Positions 56,401-64,000 of a stretch of 64,000 bases of DNA are shown in pieces (positions within the stretch are counted from its first letter, which is position 1; each line of letters begins with the position of its first letter). A program made the position numbers and the translations under genes. The DNA is from Ruminococcaceae bacterium UBA3753. GTDB lineage: Bacteria; Bacillota; Clostridia; Oscillospirales; Acutalibacteraceae. Where the stretch lies: assembly GCA_002372375.1 (NCBI GenBank), contig DFGJ01000037.1, forward strand, positions 7,730 to 71,729, in the 5' to 3' direction. The notes under the pieces are model-generated. The model saw nothing but the letters and a program-made list of their open reading frames with translations, had not been told where the DNA came from and did not search any database.

Positions 56401-59400
56401 TTACCAGAAAACAATAAAGTAGAATCGAGCTCTGGAGTATTAGAACTAAAATTAGAGTTTCTTAGTTCACAAGGTGAAGGTGGTGCACCTCAACAGCAGT
56501 TATGTGTGTTAATAACTGATAATGAAGGTACTTTAGTAGACACAAAAGTTAACTTAATGCAAAATGCAACAAAAGAAGAAATTTGTACACTTATAAACTT
56601 GACAATTTTGAAAGGTAAAGGTAAGGAGCTAACATTTACTGACGGTAATTACCAGTTAAAAGATAGGGAATTAAACTCAACAATAAAGAAACACGAAAAG
56701 GTAAAGGGTTACATAAATTACTTGCCCGATGGCATTAACGTAGATGAAATAATTGAAGATGTAGAAGAAAGAGTACAATCAGAAGAGGCGTCTAAGGGAA
56801 AGGGAATCAATAATAAGTATGTAGACCACGTAGCAGAATTGGTGGATGACGCAATAGCAAGTAAGGTTTATGCAAGTATAGAGAAAAAAATAGATACAGC
56901 AATGCTTAGCAATCCAGATATAAGATCGAAGTTAGGTGAAGTACCTCTAAATATAGAAAAAATTGCAAAAAACTATATAAAGGAATATAAAAATTATTCT
57001 AAAGACAATAGACTTGACGGCTGGATAGTTGACGAAGTAAAAAAGGAGTACAAAAAATGGAACGACCTAATTGAAAAAATACAAAAAGATCTAGTAAATA
57101 AATACGGCAAAGAATATTTAGATGAAATAAATAAGTCCAGTAACAAGGAATCCGAAGAATATAACAACTACTCTTTTGCTGCTAATGCCCTTAGAAAACA
57201 TGTTATGAACAACGAGTACGACTATTACAAGCGCTACGACGAGGTAATTAATCTTGTTGCTGAAGAAAAAGCAAATGACCTTATGCCAAGCCTTACCGAC
57301 GAGCTAACTAATAAAGGTGTAATAAATTACGCAAGATATAAAAATGATATGCTAAAACGCTTAATTGACGAAATTTTAAAAAGCAAAACGGTTGATGCAG
57401 ACGGCAAAGCTGTTGTAAACAAAGTTGTTGGCGATATGGTTGCTTCTAGACAAAAAAATGCTCAAGTTGCGCTGAATAGGATAAAGGGTAACAAACTAAG
57501 CACGTTGGAGGAAGTTATCTCGGTTGAAAAGAAAGGGGAAGGTGACAATAAAAAAACTGTAACGCCAGCTAATTACGAGAAACAACTAAACGAAACTAAA
57601 ATCACGGAGGGAAAAGACGAAACAAATAAAGCACCAGAAAAACAACAAGTTGATACAAATAAAGCCCAACAAGCAGTAAATAAAATTCAAGTTAACAAAA
57701 AAGTACTTGTAATGAAAGACCCAGGACTATCAGAAGAAGAGTTTATGCAATTTGCATACAACCTTAAAGCGTTTGGTGAAAACAGAGAGTTCGGAGCAAT
57801 GTTAATTACTTTCGACAAAAAAGAAAATGAAACTGAAGAAGAAACTAAGTCTAGAGCGGACGGAATAGATTCATTAAAAGGCTTAGCTAAAAAAGTCGGG
57901 TATAAAGTTAACAATGTTAAAGATGGCATATTAATTGTGTTAGACGAAAACCTAAACAATTTCTATGAAGGTGCCATAGACTTAAATCTTTTAGATAAAG
58001 GATGGATCAAAAGCGGTCAGGCTGGAGTGGAGACAGTAGTCAGCAACAAAATTAAAGGCCAGATAAAAGGAATTAAAATAAACGCAAATGAGCACAGCAA
58101 GGTACTTGATATAGTAGAAGAAAAAACGGTAGGCAAAACGAAAGGTAAAAAGGATTACGAAAAAAAAGGCACACTTGTGTACTTTAAAGACACAAGATTT
58201 GATTCAAGTATGTTTGTCCAAATAGCAAAGGACGCTAAAGCACCAGATATACTAATCTTTGATGGCTCTGATAATGACCAAAATTTAAAGCAGTTTATTG
58301 AAAACAGAACCTTATTTGGTGGAAAATACAAAATGATTACGCTGACGGACGGATTCAGAATTAATATTGGCCTATCTGGTCAAGGGTATTTAAGAGGCAA
58401 AACTGTTTTTGTTAGAGAGGGCAGTAGCTTTGATGGAAAAGAAATAGGAAAAGCTTACGTATCAGATCTGTTATTAATGGATGAAAACGGCGATACAGAA
58501 ATAGCCAACAACTTAGGAGCAGGAAAAATAAAAGGCATTAACGACAAAGCAGCAAAAATTAAGTCTAAAAATGCCGAATTACGGGCCGCGGCTGATGCAT
58601 ACCTTAACCTCTTTGACAACTACGATGGTACTCCGTTAGATTTGTCAAATGAAGAAAACAAAGATAAAGGAAAATTTGTGTTAACAGCAAAAATAGCAGA
58701 GCAACCGGCTGCCAATGAAGCGGCAGAAGCACAACAAGTGGCCAATAATGCAGAAGCTCAAAACAAAAAAAACGACCTAAAAATAGCCTTGGTAGCTAAT
58801 TTGAATACAAAACTTTTTGAAGAAAAAGACGATCCGGATATTGTAGTAGTTTTGGCAGAAGGTGATAACAACAAAAACATAAACACTGAAAACTTACCTG
58901 GCGGAAAAGAAAGTTGGGAAATGGTTAAAGATAAGAGTTGGTTTGGTGGTGGCAATCTTAAAGGTTGCACCGTGTTCGTAAAGAAAGGAATAGCTCTTAG
59001 CAAAGACAAAGCAGCCGCCATAATGGTACATAATGACGAAGGAACTGAATTTAACTTGAATGATGTTGTAAAAAACATACTTGAACGAAAGGAATATGAC
59101 GAAAAAATATATGAGCTTTACGGACTAAAAAGTTTAAATGATGATAAGGAAATCAAAGACATAAACGCTGTTGAAGAATTATTAGAAAAAGAAGCCCAAA
59201 AAAAGCCTAGTGTTCATGCAATATATAGAGGTATAGTTTTAGATAAAGAGATTAAACTTGAGAAGGGAAATGATGTAAAAATTGGTTTTGCAGTAAAAAC
59301 AAATGATGAAAAACAAGCTATAGATTTTAAAGAAGATGAAGAAGACGAACAAAATGAAGAAAATAGTCAAACTGCAAAAACGGAAGTGCCTGGAATAGTA

Positions 59401-59832
59401 ATTATGCTGGGAGCTAACCAAGACACTACGGCCAAAAGTAAATTACCAAAACTTGATGACAACGATGAATGGGTCATGCTGAAAGACGAGACTGCCAGTT
59501 TTATTAAGCTTAACCGACTTATCACAGGTGGTTACTTAGACAACGCTACTGTTTTTGTTAAAAAAAGCGTACTTGCAGAACTAAAAGATAGTAAAGGAAA
59601 CAAAATCGAAGCAAATGGAGGGGTAGCAAACGGTAAAGCGATGATAGCCAGCCTTGAAATAGAAGGTGAAGCTAGTGAAGAGGAGAAAACGCCAAAAATA
59701 AGCATTAATAATTTAGCTAAAAAAATAGTAGACCTTTATAATCGTCGTGAAAGAAATAAGGAAGCTTTTTACGCACTAAATAAACCAGAAATAAGCAAGG
59801 ATCTCTTAGAGAAAAGTTTAAATAATAATTAA
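53497..59832 (+). CDS. Nif11-leader giant modular protein 3 (2111 aa)
   Basis: Leader 1-85: KKSIEIFLETLRND, AKENGYNFSKEDFYEYL and LSDDDLGKASGG (GG at 84-85). A Gly/Ala-rich hydrophobic segment (about 95-118) and VQSKD follow. Residues about 207-250 are Ser-Tyr-Gly-rich (SYGGSYGGGGSYGG). Two E/R/K arrays of single-alpha-helix type lie at about 453-530 and 781-903. A modules: about 537-680 and 905-1055. A helical region covers 1056-1400. C-type modules at about 1401-1500 (diverged), 1558-1680, 1761-1850 and 1965-2050 carry (D)IVVV-like strands and TVFV(K/R). No wall anchor or secretion domain is seen at the C-terminus. GGAGG lies 8 bases before the ATG. Function unknown; the long rigid helices fit an extended surface fibre or spacer. 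Confidence 0.85.
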   Translation: MDNNVKKSIEIFLETLRNDGKGSETLRAMGKQILSDSDEGRELLQRALKKAKENGYNFSKEDFYEYLRERLAPLSDDDLGKASGGEGDRFGGGKFGKYLVAGAGGLSIGAGAINVASNMMQNKAAKNNTAIVQSKDAGTPKKISTKKSGLKDKTSKVTNLDKIDDLDSPLGSGSSGSSGERYSSGMGDFDGGTSSKLKSRLSSKGYSRPRSPYGSYGRSRPSYGGSYGGGGSYGGSSGAYGGRRSKIRGADSSEAAEMAQLQKQIKMMEKINQTLESVEKRCASELERQGLSISSEELRNFLGKTLPRILGDNVEDYINAVKAGNVDAAAKMALDVLVPSLKKQQNLIKDAEELGNKEKQIKERNIKNNKILGKDNLSEKEIEDINTLILKEIEEQNRGKKEGDVKDKTVRELDKGKQKSPEALKKLIEIREKSNNNVLKKYLTKWEKTAEGLKKEEENNEERLKKEEQERIKKENEEKERLRKEREEEERSKKKNEENVKKEEDKKDTDKEKENKQKLENKKDDQEIVAVSLDEKLTKLFDEKGDREIDSPAGKFGKILFNEKLESDLDILKNRNFVIDKESVKQVLTKKDFQSVDGDTTSDEIIFAGFNIEPNKSYDNTQGVRLKFYVPQGEGKEKKVVLSKPLKAGITGQEICELINATFYKNENKELIFEGDKFSVKNKGESNNEANKTKVKNANDVKVNIGEKKPDENKDKKERDENKEEKTTSVKKKINKTKDDNKKSPKKDVKDGKRIKGQTFVNSYNNSVITEDVEKEDEGENQRLEEEKLKKEEKEKKRKEEEEKLRKEKEEEERIKREEQERLKKEEEERLKKEEQERIRREEEEKLKKKNEEKLRKEKEEQERLKREEEERIKKEEQERIRREEEERLKKEKEEKLKEEANKSEVFRLLDNLSTSEKVTHEENSDVAKLLAFVNGLKGNEQSMFFTTPKKGIKVSKDVVNALIQKLGLPENNKVESSSGVLELKLEFLSSQGEGGAPQQQLCVLITDNEGTLVDTKVNLMQNATKEEICTLINLTILKGKGKELTFTDGNYQLKDRELNSTIKKHEKVKGYINYLPDGINVDEIIEDVEERVQSEEASKGKGINNKYVDHVAELVDDAIASKVYASIEKKIDTAMLSNPDIRSKLGEVPLNIEKIAKNYIKEYKNYSKDNRLDGWIVDEVKKEYKKWNDLIEKIQKDLVNKYGKEYLDEINKSSNKESEEYNNYSFAANALRKHVMNNEYDYYKRYDEVINLVAEEKANDLMPSLTDELTNKGVINYARYKNDMLKRLIDEILKSKTVDADGKAVVNKVVGDMVASRQKNAQVALNRIKGNKLSTLEEVISVEKKGEGDNKKTVTPANYEKQLNETKITEGKDETNKAPEKQQVDTNKAQQAVNKIQVNKKVLVMKDPGLSEEEFMQFAYNLKAFGENREFGAMLITFDKKENETEEETKSRADGIDSLKGLAKKVGYKVNNVKDGILIVLDENLNNFYEGAIDLNLLDKGWIKSGQAGVETVVSNKIKGQIKGIKINANEHSKVLDIVEEKTVGKTKGKKDYEKKGTLVYFKDTRFDSSMFVQIAKDAKAPDILIFDGSDNDQNLKQFIENRTLFGGKYKMITLTDGFRINIGLSGQGYLRGKTVFVREGSSFDGKEIGKAYVSDLLLMDENGDTEIANNLGAGKIKGINDKAAKIKSKNAELRAAADAYLNLFDNYDGTPLDLSNEENKDKGKFVLTAKIAEQPAANEAAEAQQVANNAEAQNKKNDLKIALVANLNTKLFEEKDDPDIVVVLAEGDNNKNINTENLPGGKESWEMVKDKSWFGGGNLKGCTVFVKKGIALSKDKAAAIMVHNDEGTEFNLNDVVKNILERKEYDEKIYELYGLKSLNDDKEIKDINAVEELLEKEAQKKPSVHAIYRGIVLDKEIKLEKGNDVKIGFAVKTNDEKQAIDFKEDEEDEQNEENSQTAKTEVPGIVIMLGANQDTTAKSKLPKLDDNDEWVMLKDETASFIKLNRLITGGYLDNATVFVKKSVLAELKDSKGNKIEANGGVANGKAMIASLEIEGEASEEEKTPKISINNLAKKIVDLYNRRERNKEAFYALNKPEISKDLLEKSLNNN
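54118..54240 (+). other. Segment encoding a Ser-Tyr-Gly-rich tract in giant 3
   Basis: Short TCATACGGT/GGCTCGTATGGC-like codon repeats encode YGSYGRSRPSYGGSYGG and similar. Composition is like prion-like or glycine-rich adhesive segments and unlike any other part of the cluster. Confidence 0.7.
55840..56205 (+). repeat. Repeats encoding an E/R/K single-alpha-helix array in giant 3
   Basis: Imperfect repeats of GAGGAACAAGAAAGGTTAAAG type encode units such as KKEEQERIRREEEE with i to i+4 E-K/R pairing over about 120 residues. A shorter array is at 54855-55080. Confidence 0.75.
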
Positions 59833-59984
59833 CAAGTAAGCGTGGACTACTGCGGAAGAAATTTATAAATAGTTAATTTAATTAGCTTGAAAAAATGACA
59901 GGGAAGGAAATATATTAAAATTGTAAGCTAGAAATTTAGTATATGATTTAACTTTCTTCCCTATTACTGGAGGTGAAGTTAGGT

Positions 59985-60887
59985 TTGATTAGCTATAAAA
60001 TAGGAGAATTCGTAAAGTTAGCTAAAAATGATGAATTATCGAAAGAAAAAATCGAGAAAGCTGCGAAAAAGATAAAAAATGGTGAAGATGCTCAAAGAAT
60101 AATAAGTAAAGAGATTATTCCCATCGCGAGAGAGATGCACTTCGAGTTTACTACAAACGAATTCATCAACTATTTGAAACGTAGCGAAAACGCAAATGAG
60201 CTTTCGGAAGACGAACTCGGTATGGCTAGTGGTGGGTCAGACATGTCCAGTCGATGGAAGGGCAAAAAAGTCAGCATAGCTTTAGGGATAACTGAAGCTA
60301 CGGTTTCCATAGCTAGCCTTGCGACCGGTGTAGGATTTGCCACTTCTCCATTGCCAAATTTATCTCAAACTATGAACTTAGGAATTAACGCTAACAGTCA
60401 GGAACTCGCAAATCGTAAAGAATCAAATGAGGTGGTTGCCAAGGGGTTACGGTCGTTACTTTCTAAAGAAGGCGGTAAAGTACAAGGCCCCGAGGTAGAG
60501 GAAAAAATAGTAGAATCTTCTAGTAATAGTAAAGACAAAATCGAAAAGAAAAATGATTTTGCAATAAAAGTAGAGGACACGGATTATAAAGTATCTAAAA
60601 TTGAAGAAATAGAGGAAGAAAGAGCTATAGTAATAAATGACTCTTTGGGTACCGAAAAAGCAGTAAAAATTCCAGATGAGCCTTTAACCGTCGAAGGAAA
60701 ATGGCTACCTATTGGAAAAGCAACTTACTCTGCTACAGTTGTAATATTACCGAAAGACGCAAAGGCACAATATAACAATCATGAATGGGAAAAGATCAGG
60801 CAAAAAGACGGTAGTACCGTTTACATAAAAAGAGGATCAGAAGCATATAAAAATCAACAGGCACTTAAGCAAAAAGATAAAAGTTAA
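59985..60887 (+). CDS. Nif11-leader protein with one C-like module (about 300 aa)
   Basis: Leader of about 84 residues: YKIGEFVKLAKNDELSKEKI, AREMHFEFTTNEFINYL and ELSEDELGMASGG. A hydrophobic segment follows (KKVSIALGITEATVSIASLA and on). The remainder has an acidic linker and a C-terminal part with ATVVILPKDA, a W and STVYIKRGS, which resembles the DIVVI...STVFVK pattern of module C in the giants, so it seems to be a one-module member. I chose TTG 59985 because GGAGGTGA is 8 bases upstream; the GTG at 59973 lies inside that site. Last member of the leader cluster, 152 bases after giant 3. Confidence 0.75.
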   Translation: MISYKIGEFVKLAKNDELSKEKIEKAAKKIKNGEDAQRIISKEIIPIAREMHFEFTTNEFINYLKRSENANELSEDELGMASGGSDMSSRWKGKKVSIALGITEATVSIASLATGVGFATSPLPNLSQTMNLGINANSQELANRKESNEVVAKGLRSLLSKEGGKVQGPEVEEKIVESSSNSKDKIEKKNDFAIKVEDTDYKVSKIEEIEEERAIVINDSLGTEKAVKIPDEPLTVEGKWLPIGKATYSATVVILPKDAKAQYNNHEWEKIRQKDGSTVYIKRGSEAYKNQQALKQKDKS

Positions 60888-61569
60888 TTAACTTACCTAA
60901 ATCGCCCTGTGCTCGCACTCCATAAAGAATCAAGCATGTTAACCCGGGCTAATTATCTAAAAGGCCACTTCAGTTAAATAGACTTTGAAATCAGATTTAA
61001 TTATAAAAAATCAGTGTAAAATTCTAATATTTATTTTTAACAACACTCAAAAAATGTAGCTAAGCATAGTAGTTTTTTATAAAAAAGAGCATCCAAAAAA
61101 TAACCAACAGATGAAAGTATAGTAAGTATGCTTTATAGGTAAAGAACAAAGTTGTGATTAAAAGGAAACAGATATTTCTATTTTTAAAAGCAAGTGATAA
61201 TAAGCATAATTTCAGGCTATGAGTTATCACAAAAAACTGACAAAAAAGAAAAAAATCAACGCTAATTAGGTGTGCAAACTCATCTTTAAGAATAAAAGAA
61301 AATTAACTAATTTTTCATACCTTTTAAAACCATGTAATAAAAATTGATTATTTTAATCACAACTACAGCATTGTTGAAACAAGCGAACATACAAGATTAA
61401 GCGTAATATTAAAATGGGCTACACTCAAAGTTTAGGTTTAGGTTGAGCCTGCAAGTAAAGGTTTATAGTTTAAGTCTATTAACAAAAGCTAATAAGACTG
61501 TATTTCAAAATTTGTATTAATCGACTTGGGAGTCTATTCCATAGGGAGTAAAAAGGAGGAATTTAAAAT
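60888..61569. other. Intergenic, no gene supported
   Basis: About 680 AT-rich bases between the Nif11 cluster and the next gene; no ORF, tRNA or clear hairpin seen. Confidence 0.5.
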
Positions 61570-62109
61570 ATGAGCAGCACAAAAAACAAATTGAAAGCAG
61601 GATCACTGCTCGCAGGAACGATAGCAAGCGCGGCAGCGGTTGGTGCACAACAAGCTTCGGCAAATTTTATAACTGATTGGTTGTATAATAAATCAGAGGG
61701 CGATTCAAATAAAGGGAAAAGCAGTATTTTCAGTGGACTAGAAAAAGTGTATGACGCCGGCAAAGCCGCTTTAGGGCTGTACACATTAAAAGTAATAACA
61801 CAATCAAATTCCTACACAGAAGGACTTACAAACGCACTGGCTGCAGGTTTTAAAAATTACGCTGTTCCCGTGTTAAAAGTGACCAGCGAGCAAATACTGG
61901 ACTTAGCCGGACAATACCCGTTTCTGGCAGCTGTAACCGCAATTACGACTATAAATTACATTTATCAAAATTATTCTACTGGCGGTGTTGCAAAAAGCGA
62001 ATACGACAGAGGAAAAGCCGAAGGTAAAAAAGAAATACTCGACAGGTTGGAAAAAGAAGACAAAGAAGAAAATATTATAAATAAGGCTAAAAAAAGAAAT
62101 AAAAAGTAA
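61570..62109 (+). CDS. Small exported or membrane protein of unknown function
   Basis: A 179-aa protein. The N-terminus (STKNKLKAGSLLAGTIASAA, then VGAQQASA) looks like a signal peptide with cleavage after ASA. A second hydrophobic stretch lies at about 115-133 (FLAAVTAITTINYIY). The C-terminal 45 residues are highly charged (DRGKAEGKKEILDRLEKEDK). No known domain was recognised, and there is no GG leader. AAAGGAGGA is placed perfectly before the ATG. Its position between the Nif11 cluster and another exported gene suggests a related role (inference). Confidence 0.72.
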   Translation: MSSTKNKLKAGSLLAGTIASAAAVGAQQASANFITDWLYNKSEGDSNKGKSSIFSGLEKVYDAGKAALGLYTLKVITQSNSYTEGLTNALAAGFKNYAVPVLKVTSEQILDLAGQYPFLAAVTAITTINYIYQNYSTGGVAKSEYDRGKAEGKKEILDRLEKEDKEENIINKAKKRNKK

Positions 62110-62754
62110 AAGACAGAGTATACACCTAACACTTATTGTAATAAGAGATGAGATTGTGACGTGTAAAAATGTTCATGTAAATATGGTCCCGAGTTGCTTT
62201 CAAAACTAAGCTACTCTACTCTCTTTTCTGTGAAAACTAAAAAATAAAATTAATAAAAACTCTTTAAGCAAAAGCAAAAATAGGATTTTCTAAAAAACTA
62301 TTGCATGCAGAAAAGTATATAATTTAAAGGTATTTAAAGTTTTAAAATCGTATATGTAAAAGATCAGCCATTATTTCGGTTATCAGGTCCATAAACCATA
62401 ATAGAAAATAAATAAAACGGCTAAAAACCAAAAAGATAATCATAAATTTTTAAAAAATTAGGCAAACAAATATAAAACTGCGAATAAATCAAAAATACAG
62501 GCTAGTTGTATAGGAACTATTTTAGTATTTAACAATCTCCAACGCAGGCAAGGAGCGAACGTACTCTTCAAGTTAAAAAAGTCGAAGCAAGATTTTTTAA
62601 TTAAAAATTCAGAACAAAATACGAACAGCACTTTTTTGATATACTAAATTTAGTATATCTTCTACATATTTAATTAAAGTTAAAGATATTAAATGACAGA
62701 TTAAAAGTTTAATCTGTTTAATTTTATTAATTAACAAAATATTTTAAGATAAAC
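62110..62754. other. Intergenic, no gene supported
   Basis: AT-rich; no ORF or RNA motif recognised. Confidence 0.5.
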
Positions 62755-62783
62755 TTGCGTATTCACAAAATATATGTTAAAAT
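62755..62783 (+). promoter_or_regulatory. Candidate promoter of the last gene
   Basis: -35 TTGCGT (62755-62760), 17-base spacer, -10 TAAAAT (62778-62783), about 40 bases before the ATG. Confidence 0.45.
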
Positions 62784-62824
62784 GTAAATGTAAACTTTTT
62801 ATATTTTAATTTTGGAGGTTCTTT

Positions 62825-64000
62825 ATGGTTTTTAAAAAGTTTAGCTCTTCTTTCTTACTGGGAAGCGTTTTGTGCGGATTTACGGGCTCATGCATAGTTG
62901 GTGCAAATAATAATCTTCGTGGAAAAGCAAAGTCAGACGGTATACTTCAGCAAATTAGTCAAGGAGAAAACGCAGATCACGACGAAAACATAAACAACCA
63001 GATTGCTACAGTAGAAAAAAACAATAACGTGGCAGATAATAATAGAAATTATGGAAATCAGGTTAGAGAACTAGTGGATTCGTACCTTCGTCAGTTGTCA
63101 GAATCCGCAGATAAACTGTTAGAAGCACAAAAAAAGTGGGGCGACCCATTAACGAAGAATGTCAGTGAAGTGCTTAATGAAGCTTACATATTGGGAGTTA
63201 CCCATGAAATGGAGAAATCTGGTAACAAGTCAGAAGAAATATTCCGCTCTATACTAAAGAGTCAAGGAATACTGACTGATAAAGATGACGGCTTAAGCCT
63301 TGAAGAAGTTTTAAAGAAATTAACAGAAAAAAACACCTTAGGACTAAAGAAAATGGTTTCTTCTTTTTTAAATGCTATTAATTTACCCAGCTGGATACCT
63401 TTTGTTGGCCGTTTGTTTGGCTACTTTAATTATGGTAATTCGTGGCTTTTCTCTCCTTTGTGCTTCCTTATATCGCTTGCAGCTATTTTTTTAAACAGCG
63501 TAACAGTGAAAAATTTAAAAGAAAGAAAAATAAGTCTCTTACACAATCCTGGCCTTTTTTTTGACGAGGACAAAGCAGAAATGGTCGCAAAGACAGATTA
63601 TTTGCGTTATAATGGGGGTGAAGGAGACGAAGAAAAATATTTAAAAACGAGGGTTAAGGAAATAAAAGATGAACACTTTAATGAATTGCAAAAATATAGA
63701 GAAGAGGTAAACGATATAAATAACTTAGTTATCAGGGATCAAAGAGACGATGATTTACGCGCAATTCAACTTCATTCTTTAAGAAGATGGGGAGACATCT
63801 TCGGTGGACCGTTGTTTGCAGTACTAGACATAGCACTCAAGTTATCAGAACATGATCAAAGTGCAGTTAACAGCGCTGCAAAATCAATAAATAATTTTTT
63901 GGAAGAGCAAGAAGAAACGATAAATAAACTAAAAGAAACAGCGAAAACAGTGTATGAAGGTGGTCTAAATCAGGCTAATAGGTTGAAAAGATCGATTTAT
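62825..64000 (+). CDS. Exported membrane protein of unknown function, 3' end outside the window
   Basis: 392 codons are open to the window edge with no stop. The N-terminus is a signal peptide (FKKFSSSFLLGSVLCGF, then IVGA). A polar N-rich stretch and a helical region with RELVDSYLRQLSESADKLLE and EILRS-like helices follow. A hydrophobic hairpin region lies around residues 184-225 (LPSWIPFVGRLFGYFNYG, then LFSPLCFLISLAAIFLNS). A charged helical or coiled-coil domain comes after it. No family recognised. GGAGG lies 8 bases before the ATG. It resembles the neighbouring exported genes in having a signal, a polar spacer and internal hydrophobic segments. Confidence 0.75.
   Translation, partial: MVFKKFSSSFLLGSVLCGFTGSCIVGANNNLRGKAKSDGILQQISQGENADHDENINNQIATVEKNNNVADNNRNYGNQVRELVDSYLRQLSESADKLLEAQKKWGDPLTKNVSEVLNEAYILGVTHEMEKSGNKSEEIFRSILKSQGILTDKDDGLSLEEVLKKLTEKNTLGLKKMVSSFLNAINLPSWIPFVGRLFGYFNYGNSWLFSPLCFLISLAAIFLNSVTVKNLKERKISLLHNPGLFFDEDKAEMVAKTDYLRYNGGEGDEEKYLKTRVKEIKDEHFNELQKYREEVNDINNLVIRDQRDDDLRAIQLHSLRRWGDIFGGPLFAVLDIALKLSEHDQSAVNSAAKSINNFLEEQEETINKLKETAKTVYEGGLNQANRLKRSIY

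Noticed and set aside
39454..59078. Many long antisense ORFs (up to 264 codons) opposite the giant genes, rich in F/V/L/S
   Set aside because: They mirror the GAA/AAA/AAC-rich sense codons; reversed these give TTC/TTT/GTT codons with few stops. No ribosome sites or meaningful composition.
38896..60887. RiPP (lanthipeptide or proteusin) gene cluster suggested by Nif11 leaders
   Set aside because: No Cys-rich short core, no LanM, radical SAM or other modification enzyme in the window, and the cargo is far too long.

Overview
This window looks like a chromosome fragment of a low-GC, spore-former-derived Firmicute of the class Clostridia. The host DNA is strongly AT-rich. It carries sporulation genes (yqfC, yqfD, ylbJ, spmA, spmB and an AbrB-type regulator), an RNase P RNA and a tmRNA. 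Broken genes are frequent: adenosine deaminase, a secreted alpha/beta hydrolase, one of three phosphatases and nearly all of a mobile element. Intergenic gaps are long. Together with secreted phosphatases and very large secreted proteins, this suggests a host-associated, genome-reducing clostridium, possibly a gut or protist symbiont. The lifestyle is inference; no taxonomic marker was searched.

Layout. 0.5-3.5 kb: a small protein with a paralogue at 15 kb, and a GPH-type sugar/cation symporter whose 3' end is tandemly duplicated. 4-8.4 kb: three paralogous secreted protein-tyrosine-phosphatase-like genes, each with its own sigma-A promoter; the third is split by a frameshift in an A6 tract. 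8.5-11.2 kb: mutS. 11.6-12.3 kb: a small double-glycine-leader gene, a second tiny GG-containing ORF and a stem-rich structured region. 12.5-16.1 kb: a membrane-anchored unknown, an adenosine deaminase pseudogene and the second lipase-like paralogue. 16.6-20.1 kb: rnpB, an ABC-F ATPase and ssrA. 20.1-27.2 kb: a higher-GC, Tn4451-like integrated mobilizable element lying directly behind ssrA, with iterons, an excisionase-like gene, and decayed primase/helicase, MobV relaxase and large serine recombinase. 27.4-38.5 kb: dnaJ, rfbB, a 300-bp non-coding tandem repeat and the sporulation genes.

38.7-60.9 kb is the most striking part. Five consecutive genes encode proteins of 1598, 2787, 315, 2111 and about 300 aa. 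Each starts with a Nif11-like leader ending in a double-glycine (xSGG) processing site, followed by a Gly/Ala-rich hydrophobic segment. The three giants then contain K/E/N-rich linkers and repeated globular modules that I do not recognise (called A, B and C here). Nif11/GG leaders are known mainly from short peptide natural-product precursors exported by peptidase-containing ABC transporters. Using them on proteins of more than 2000 residues points to an undescribed secreted or surface-protein system. No C39-peptidase transporter or modification enzyme is visible in the window. Two further exported or membrane genes follow; the last runs off the end.

How the parts may fit together (inference): the phosphatases, the alpha/beta hydrolase, the lipase-like pair and the Nif11 giants look like an exported interaction repertoire, while the sporulation, repair and RNA genes are the ordinary clostridial background.
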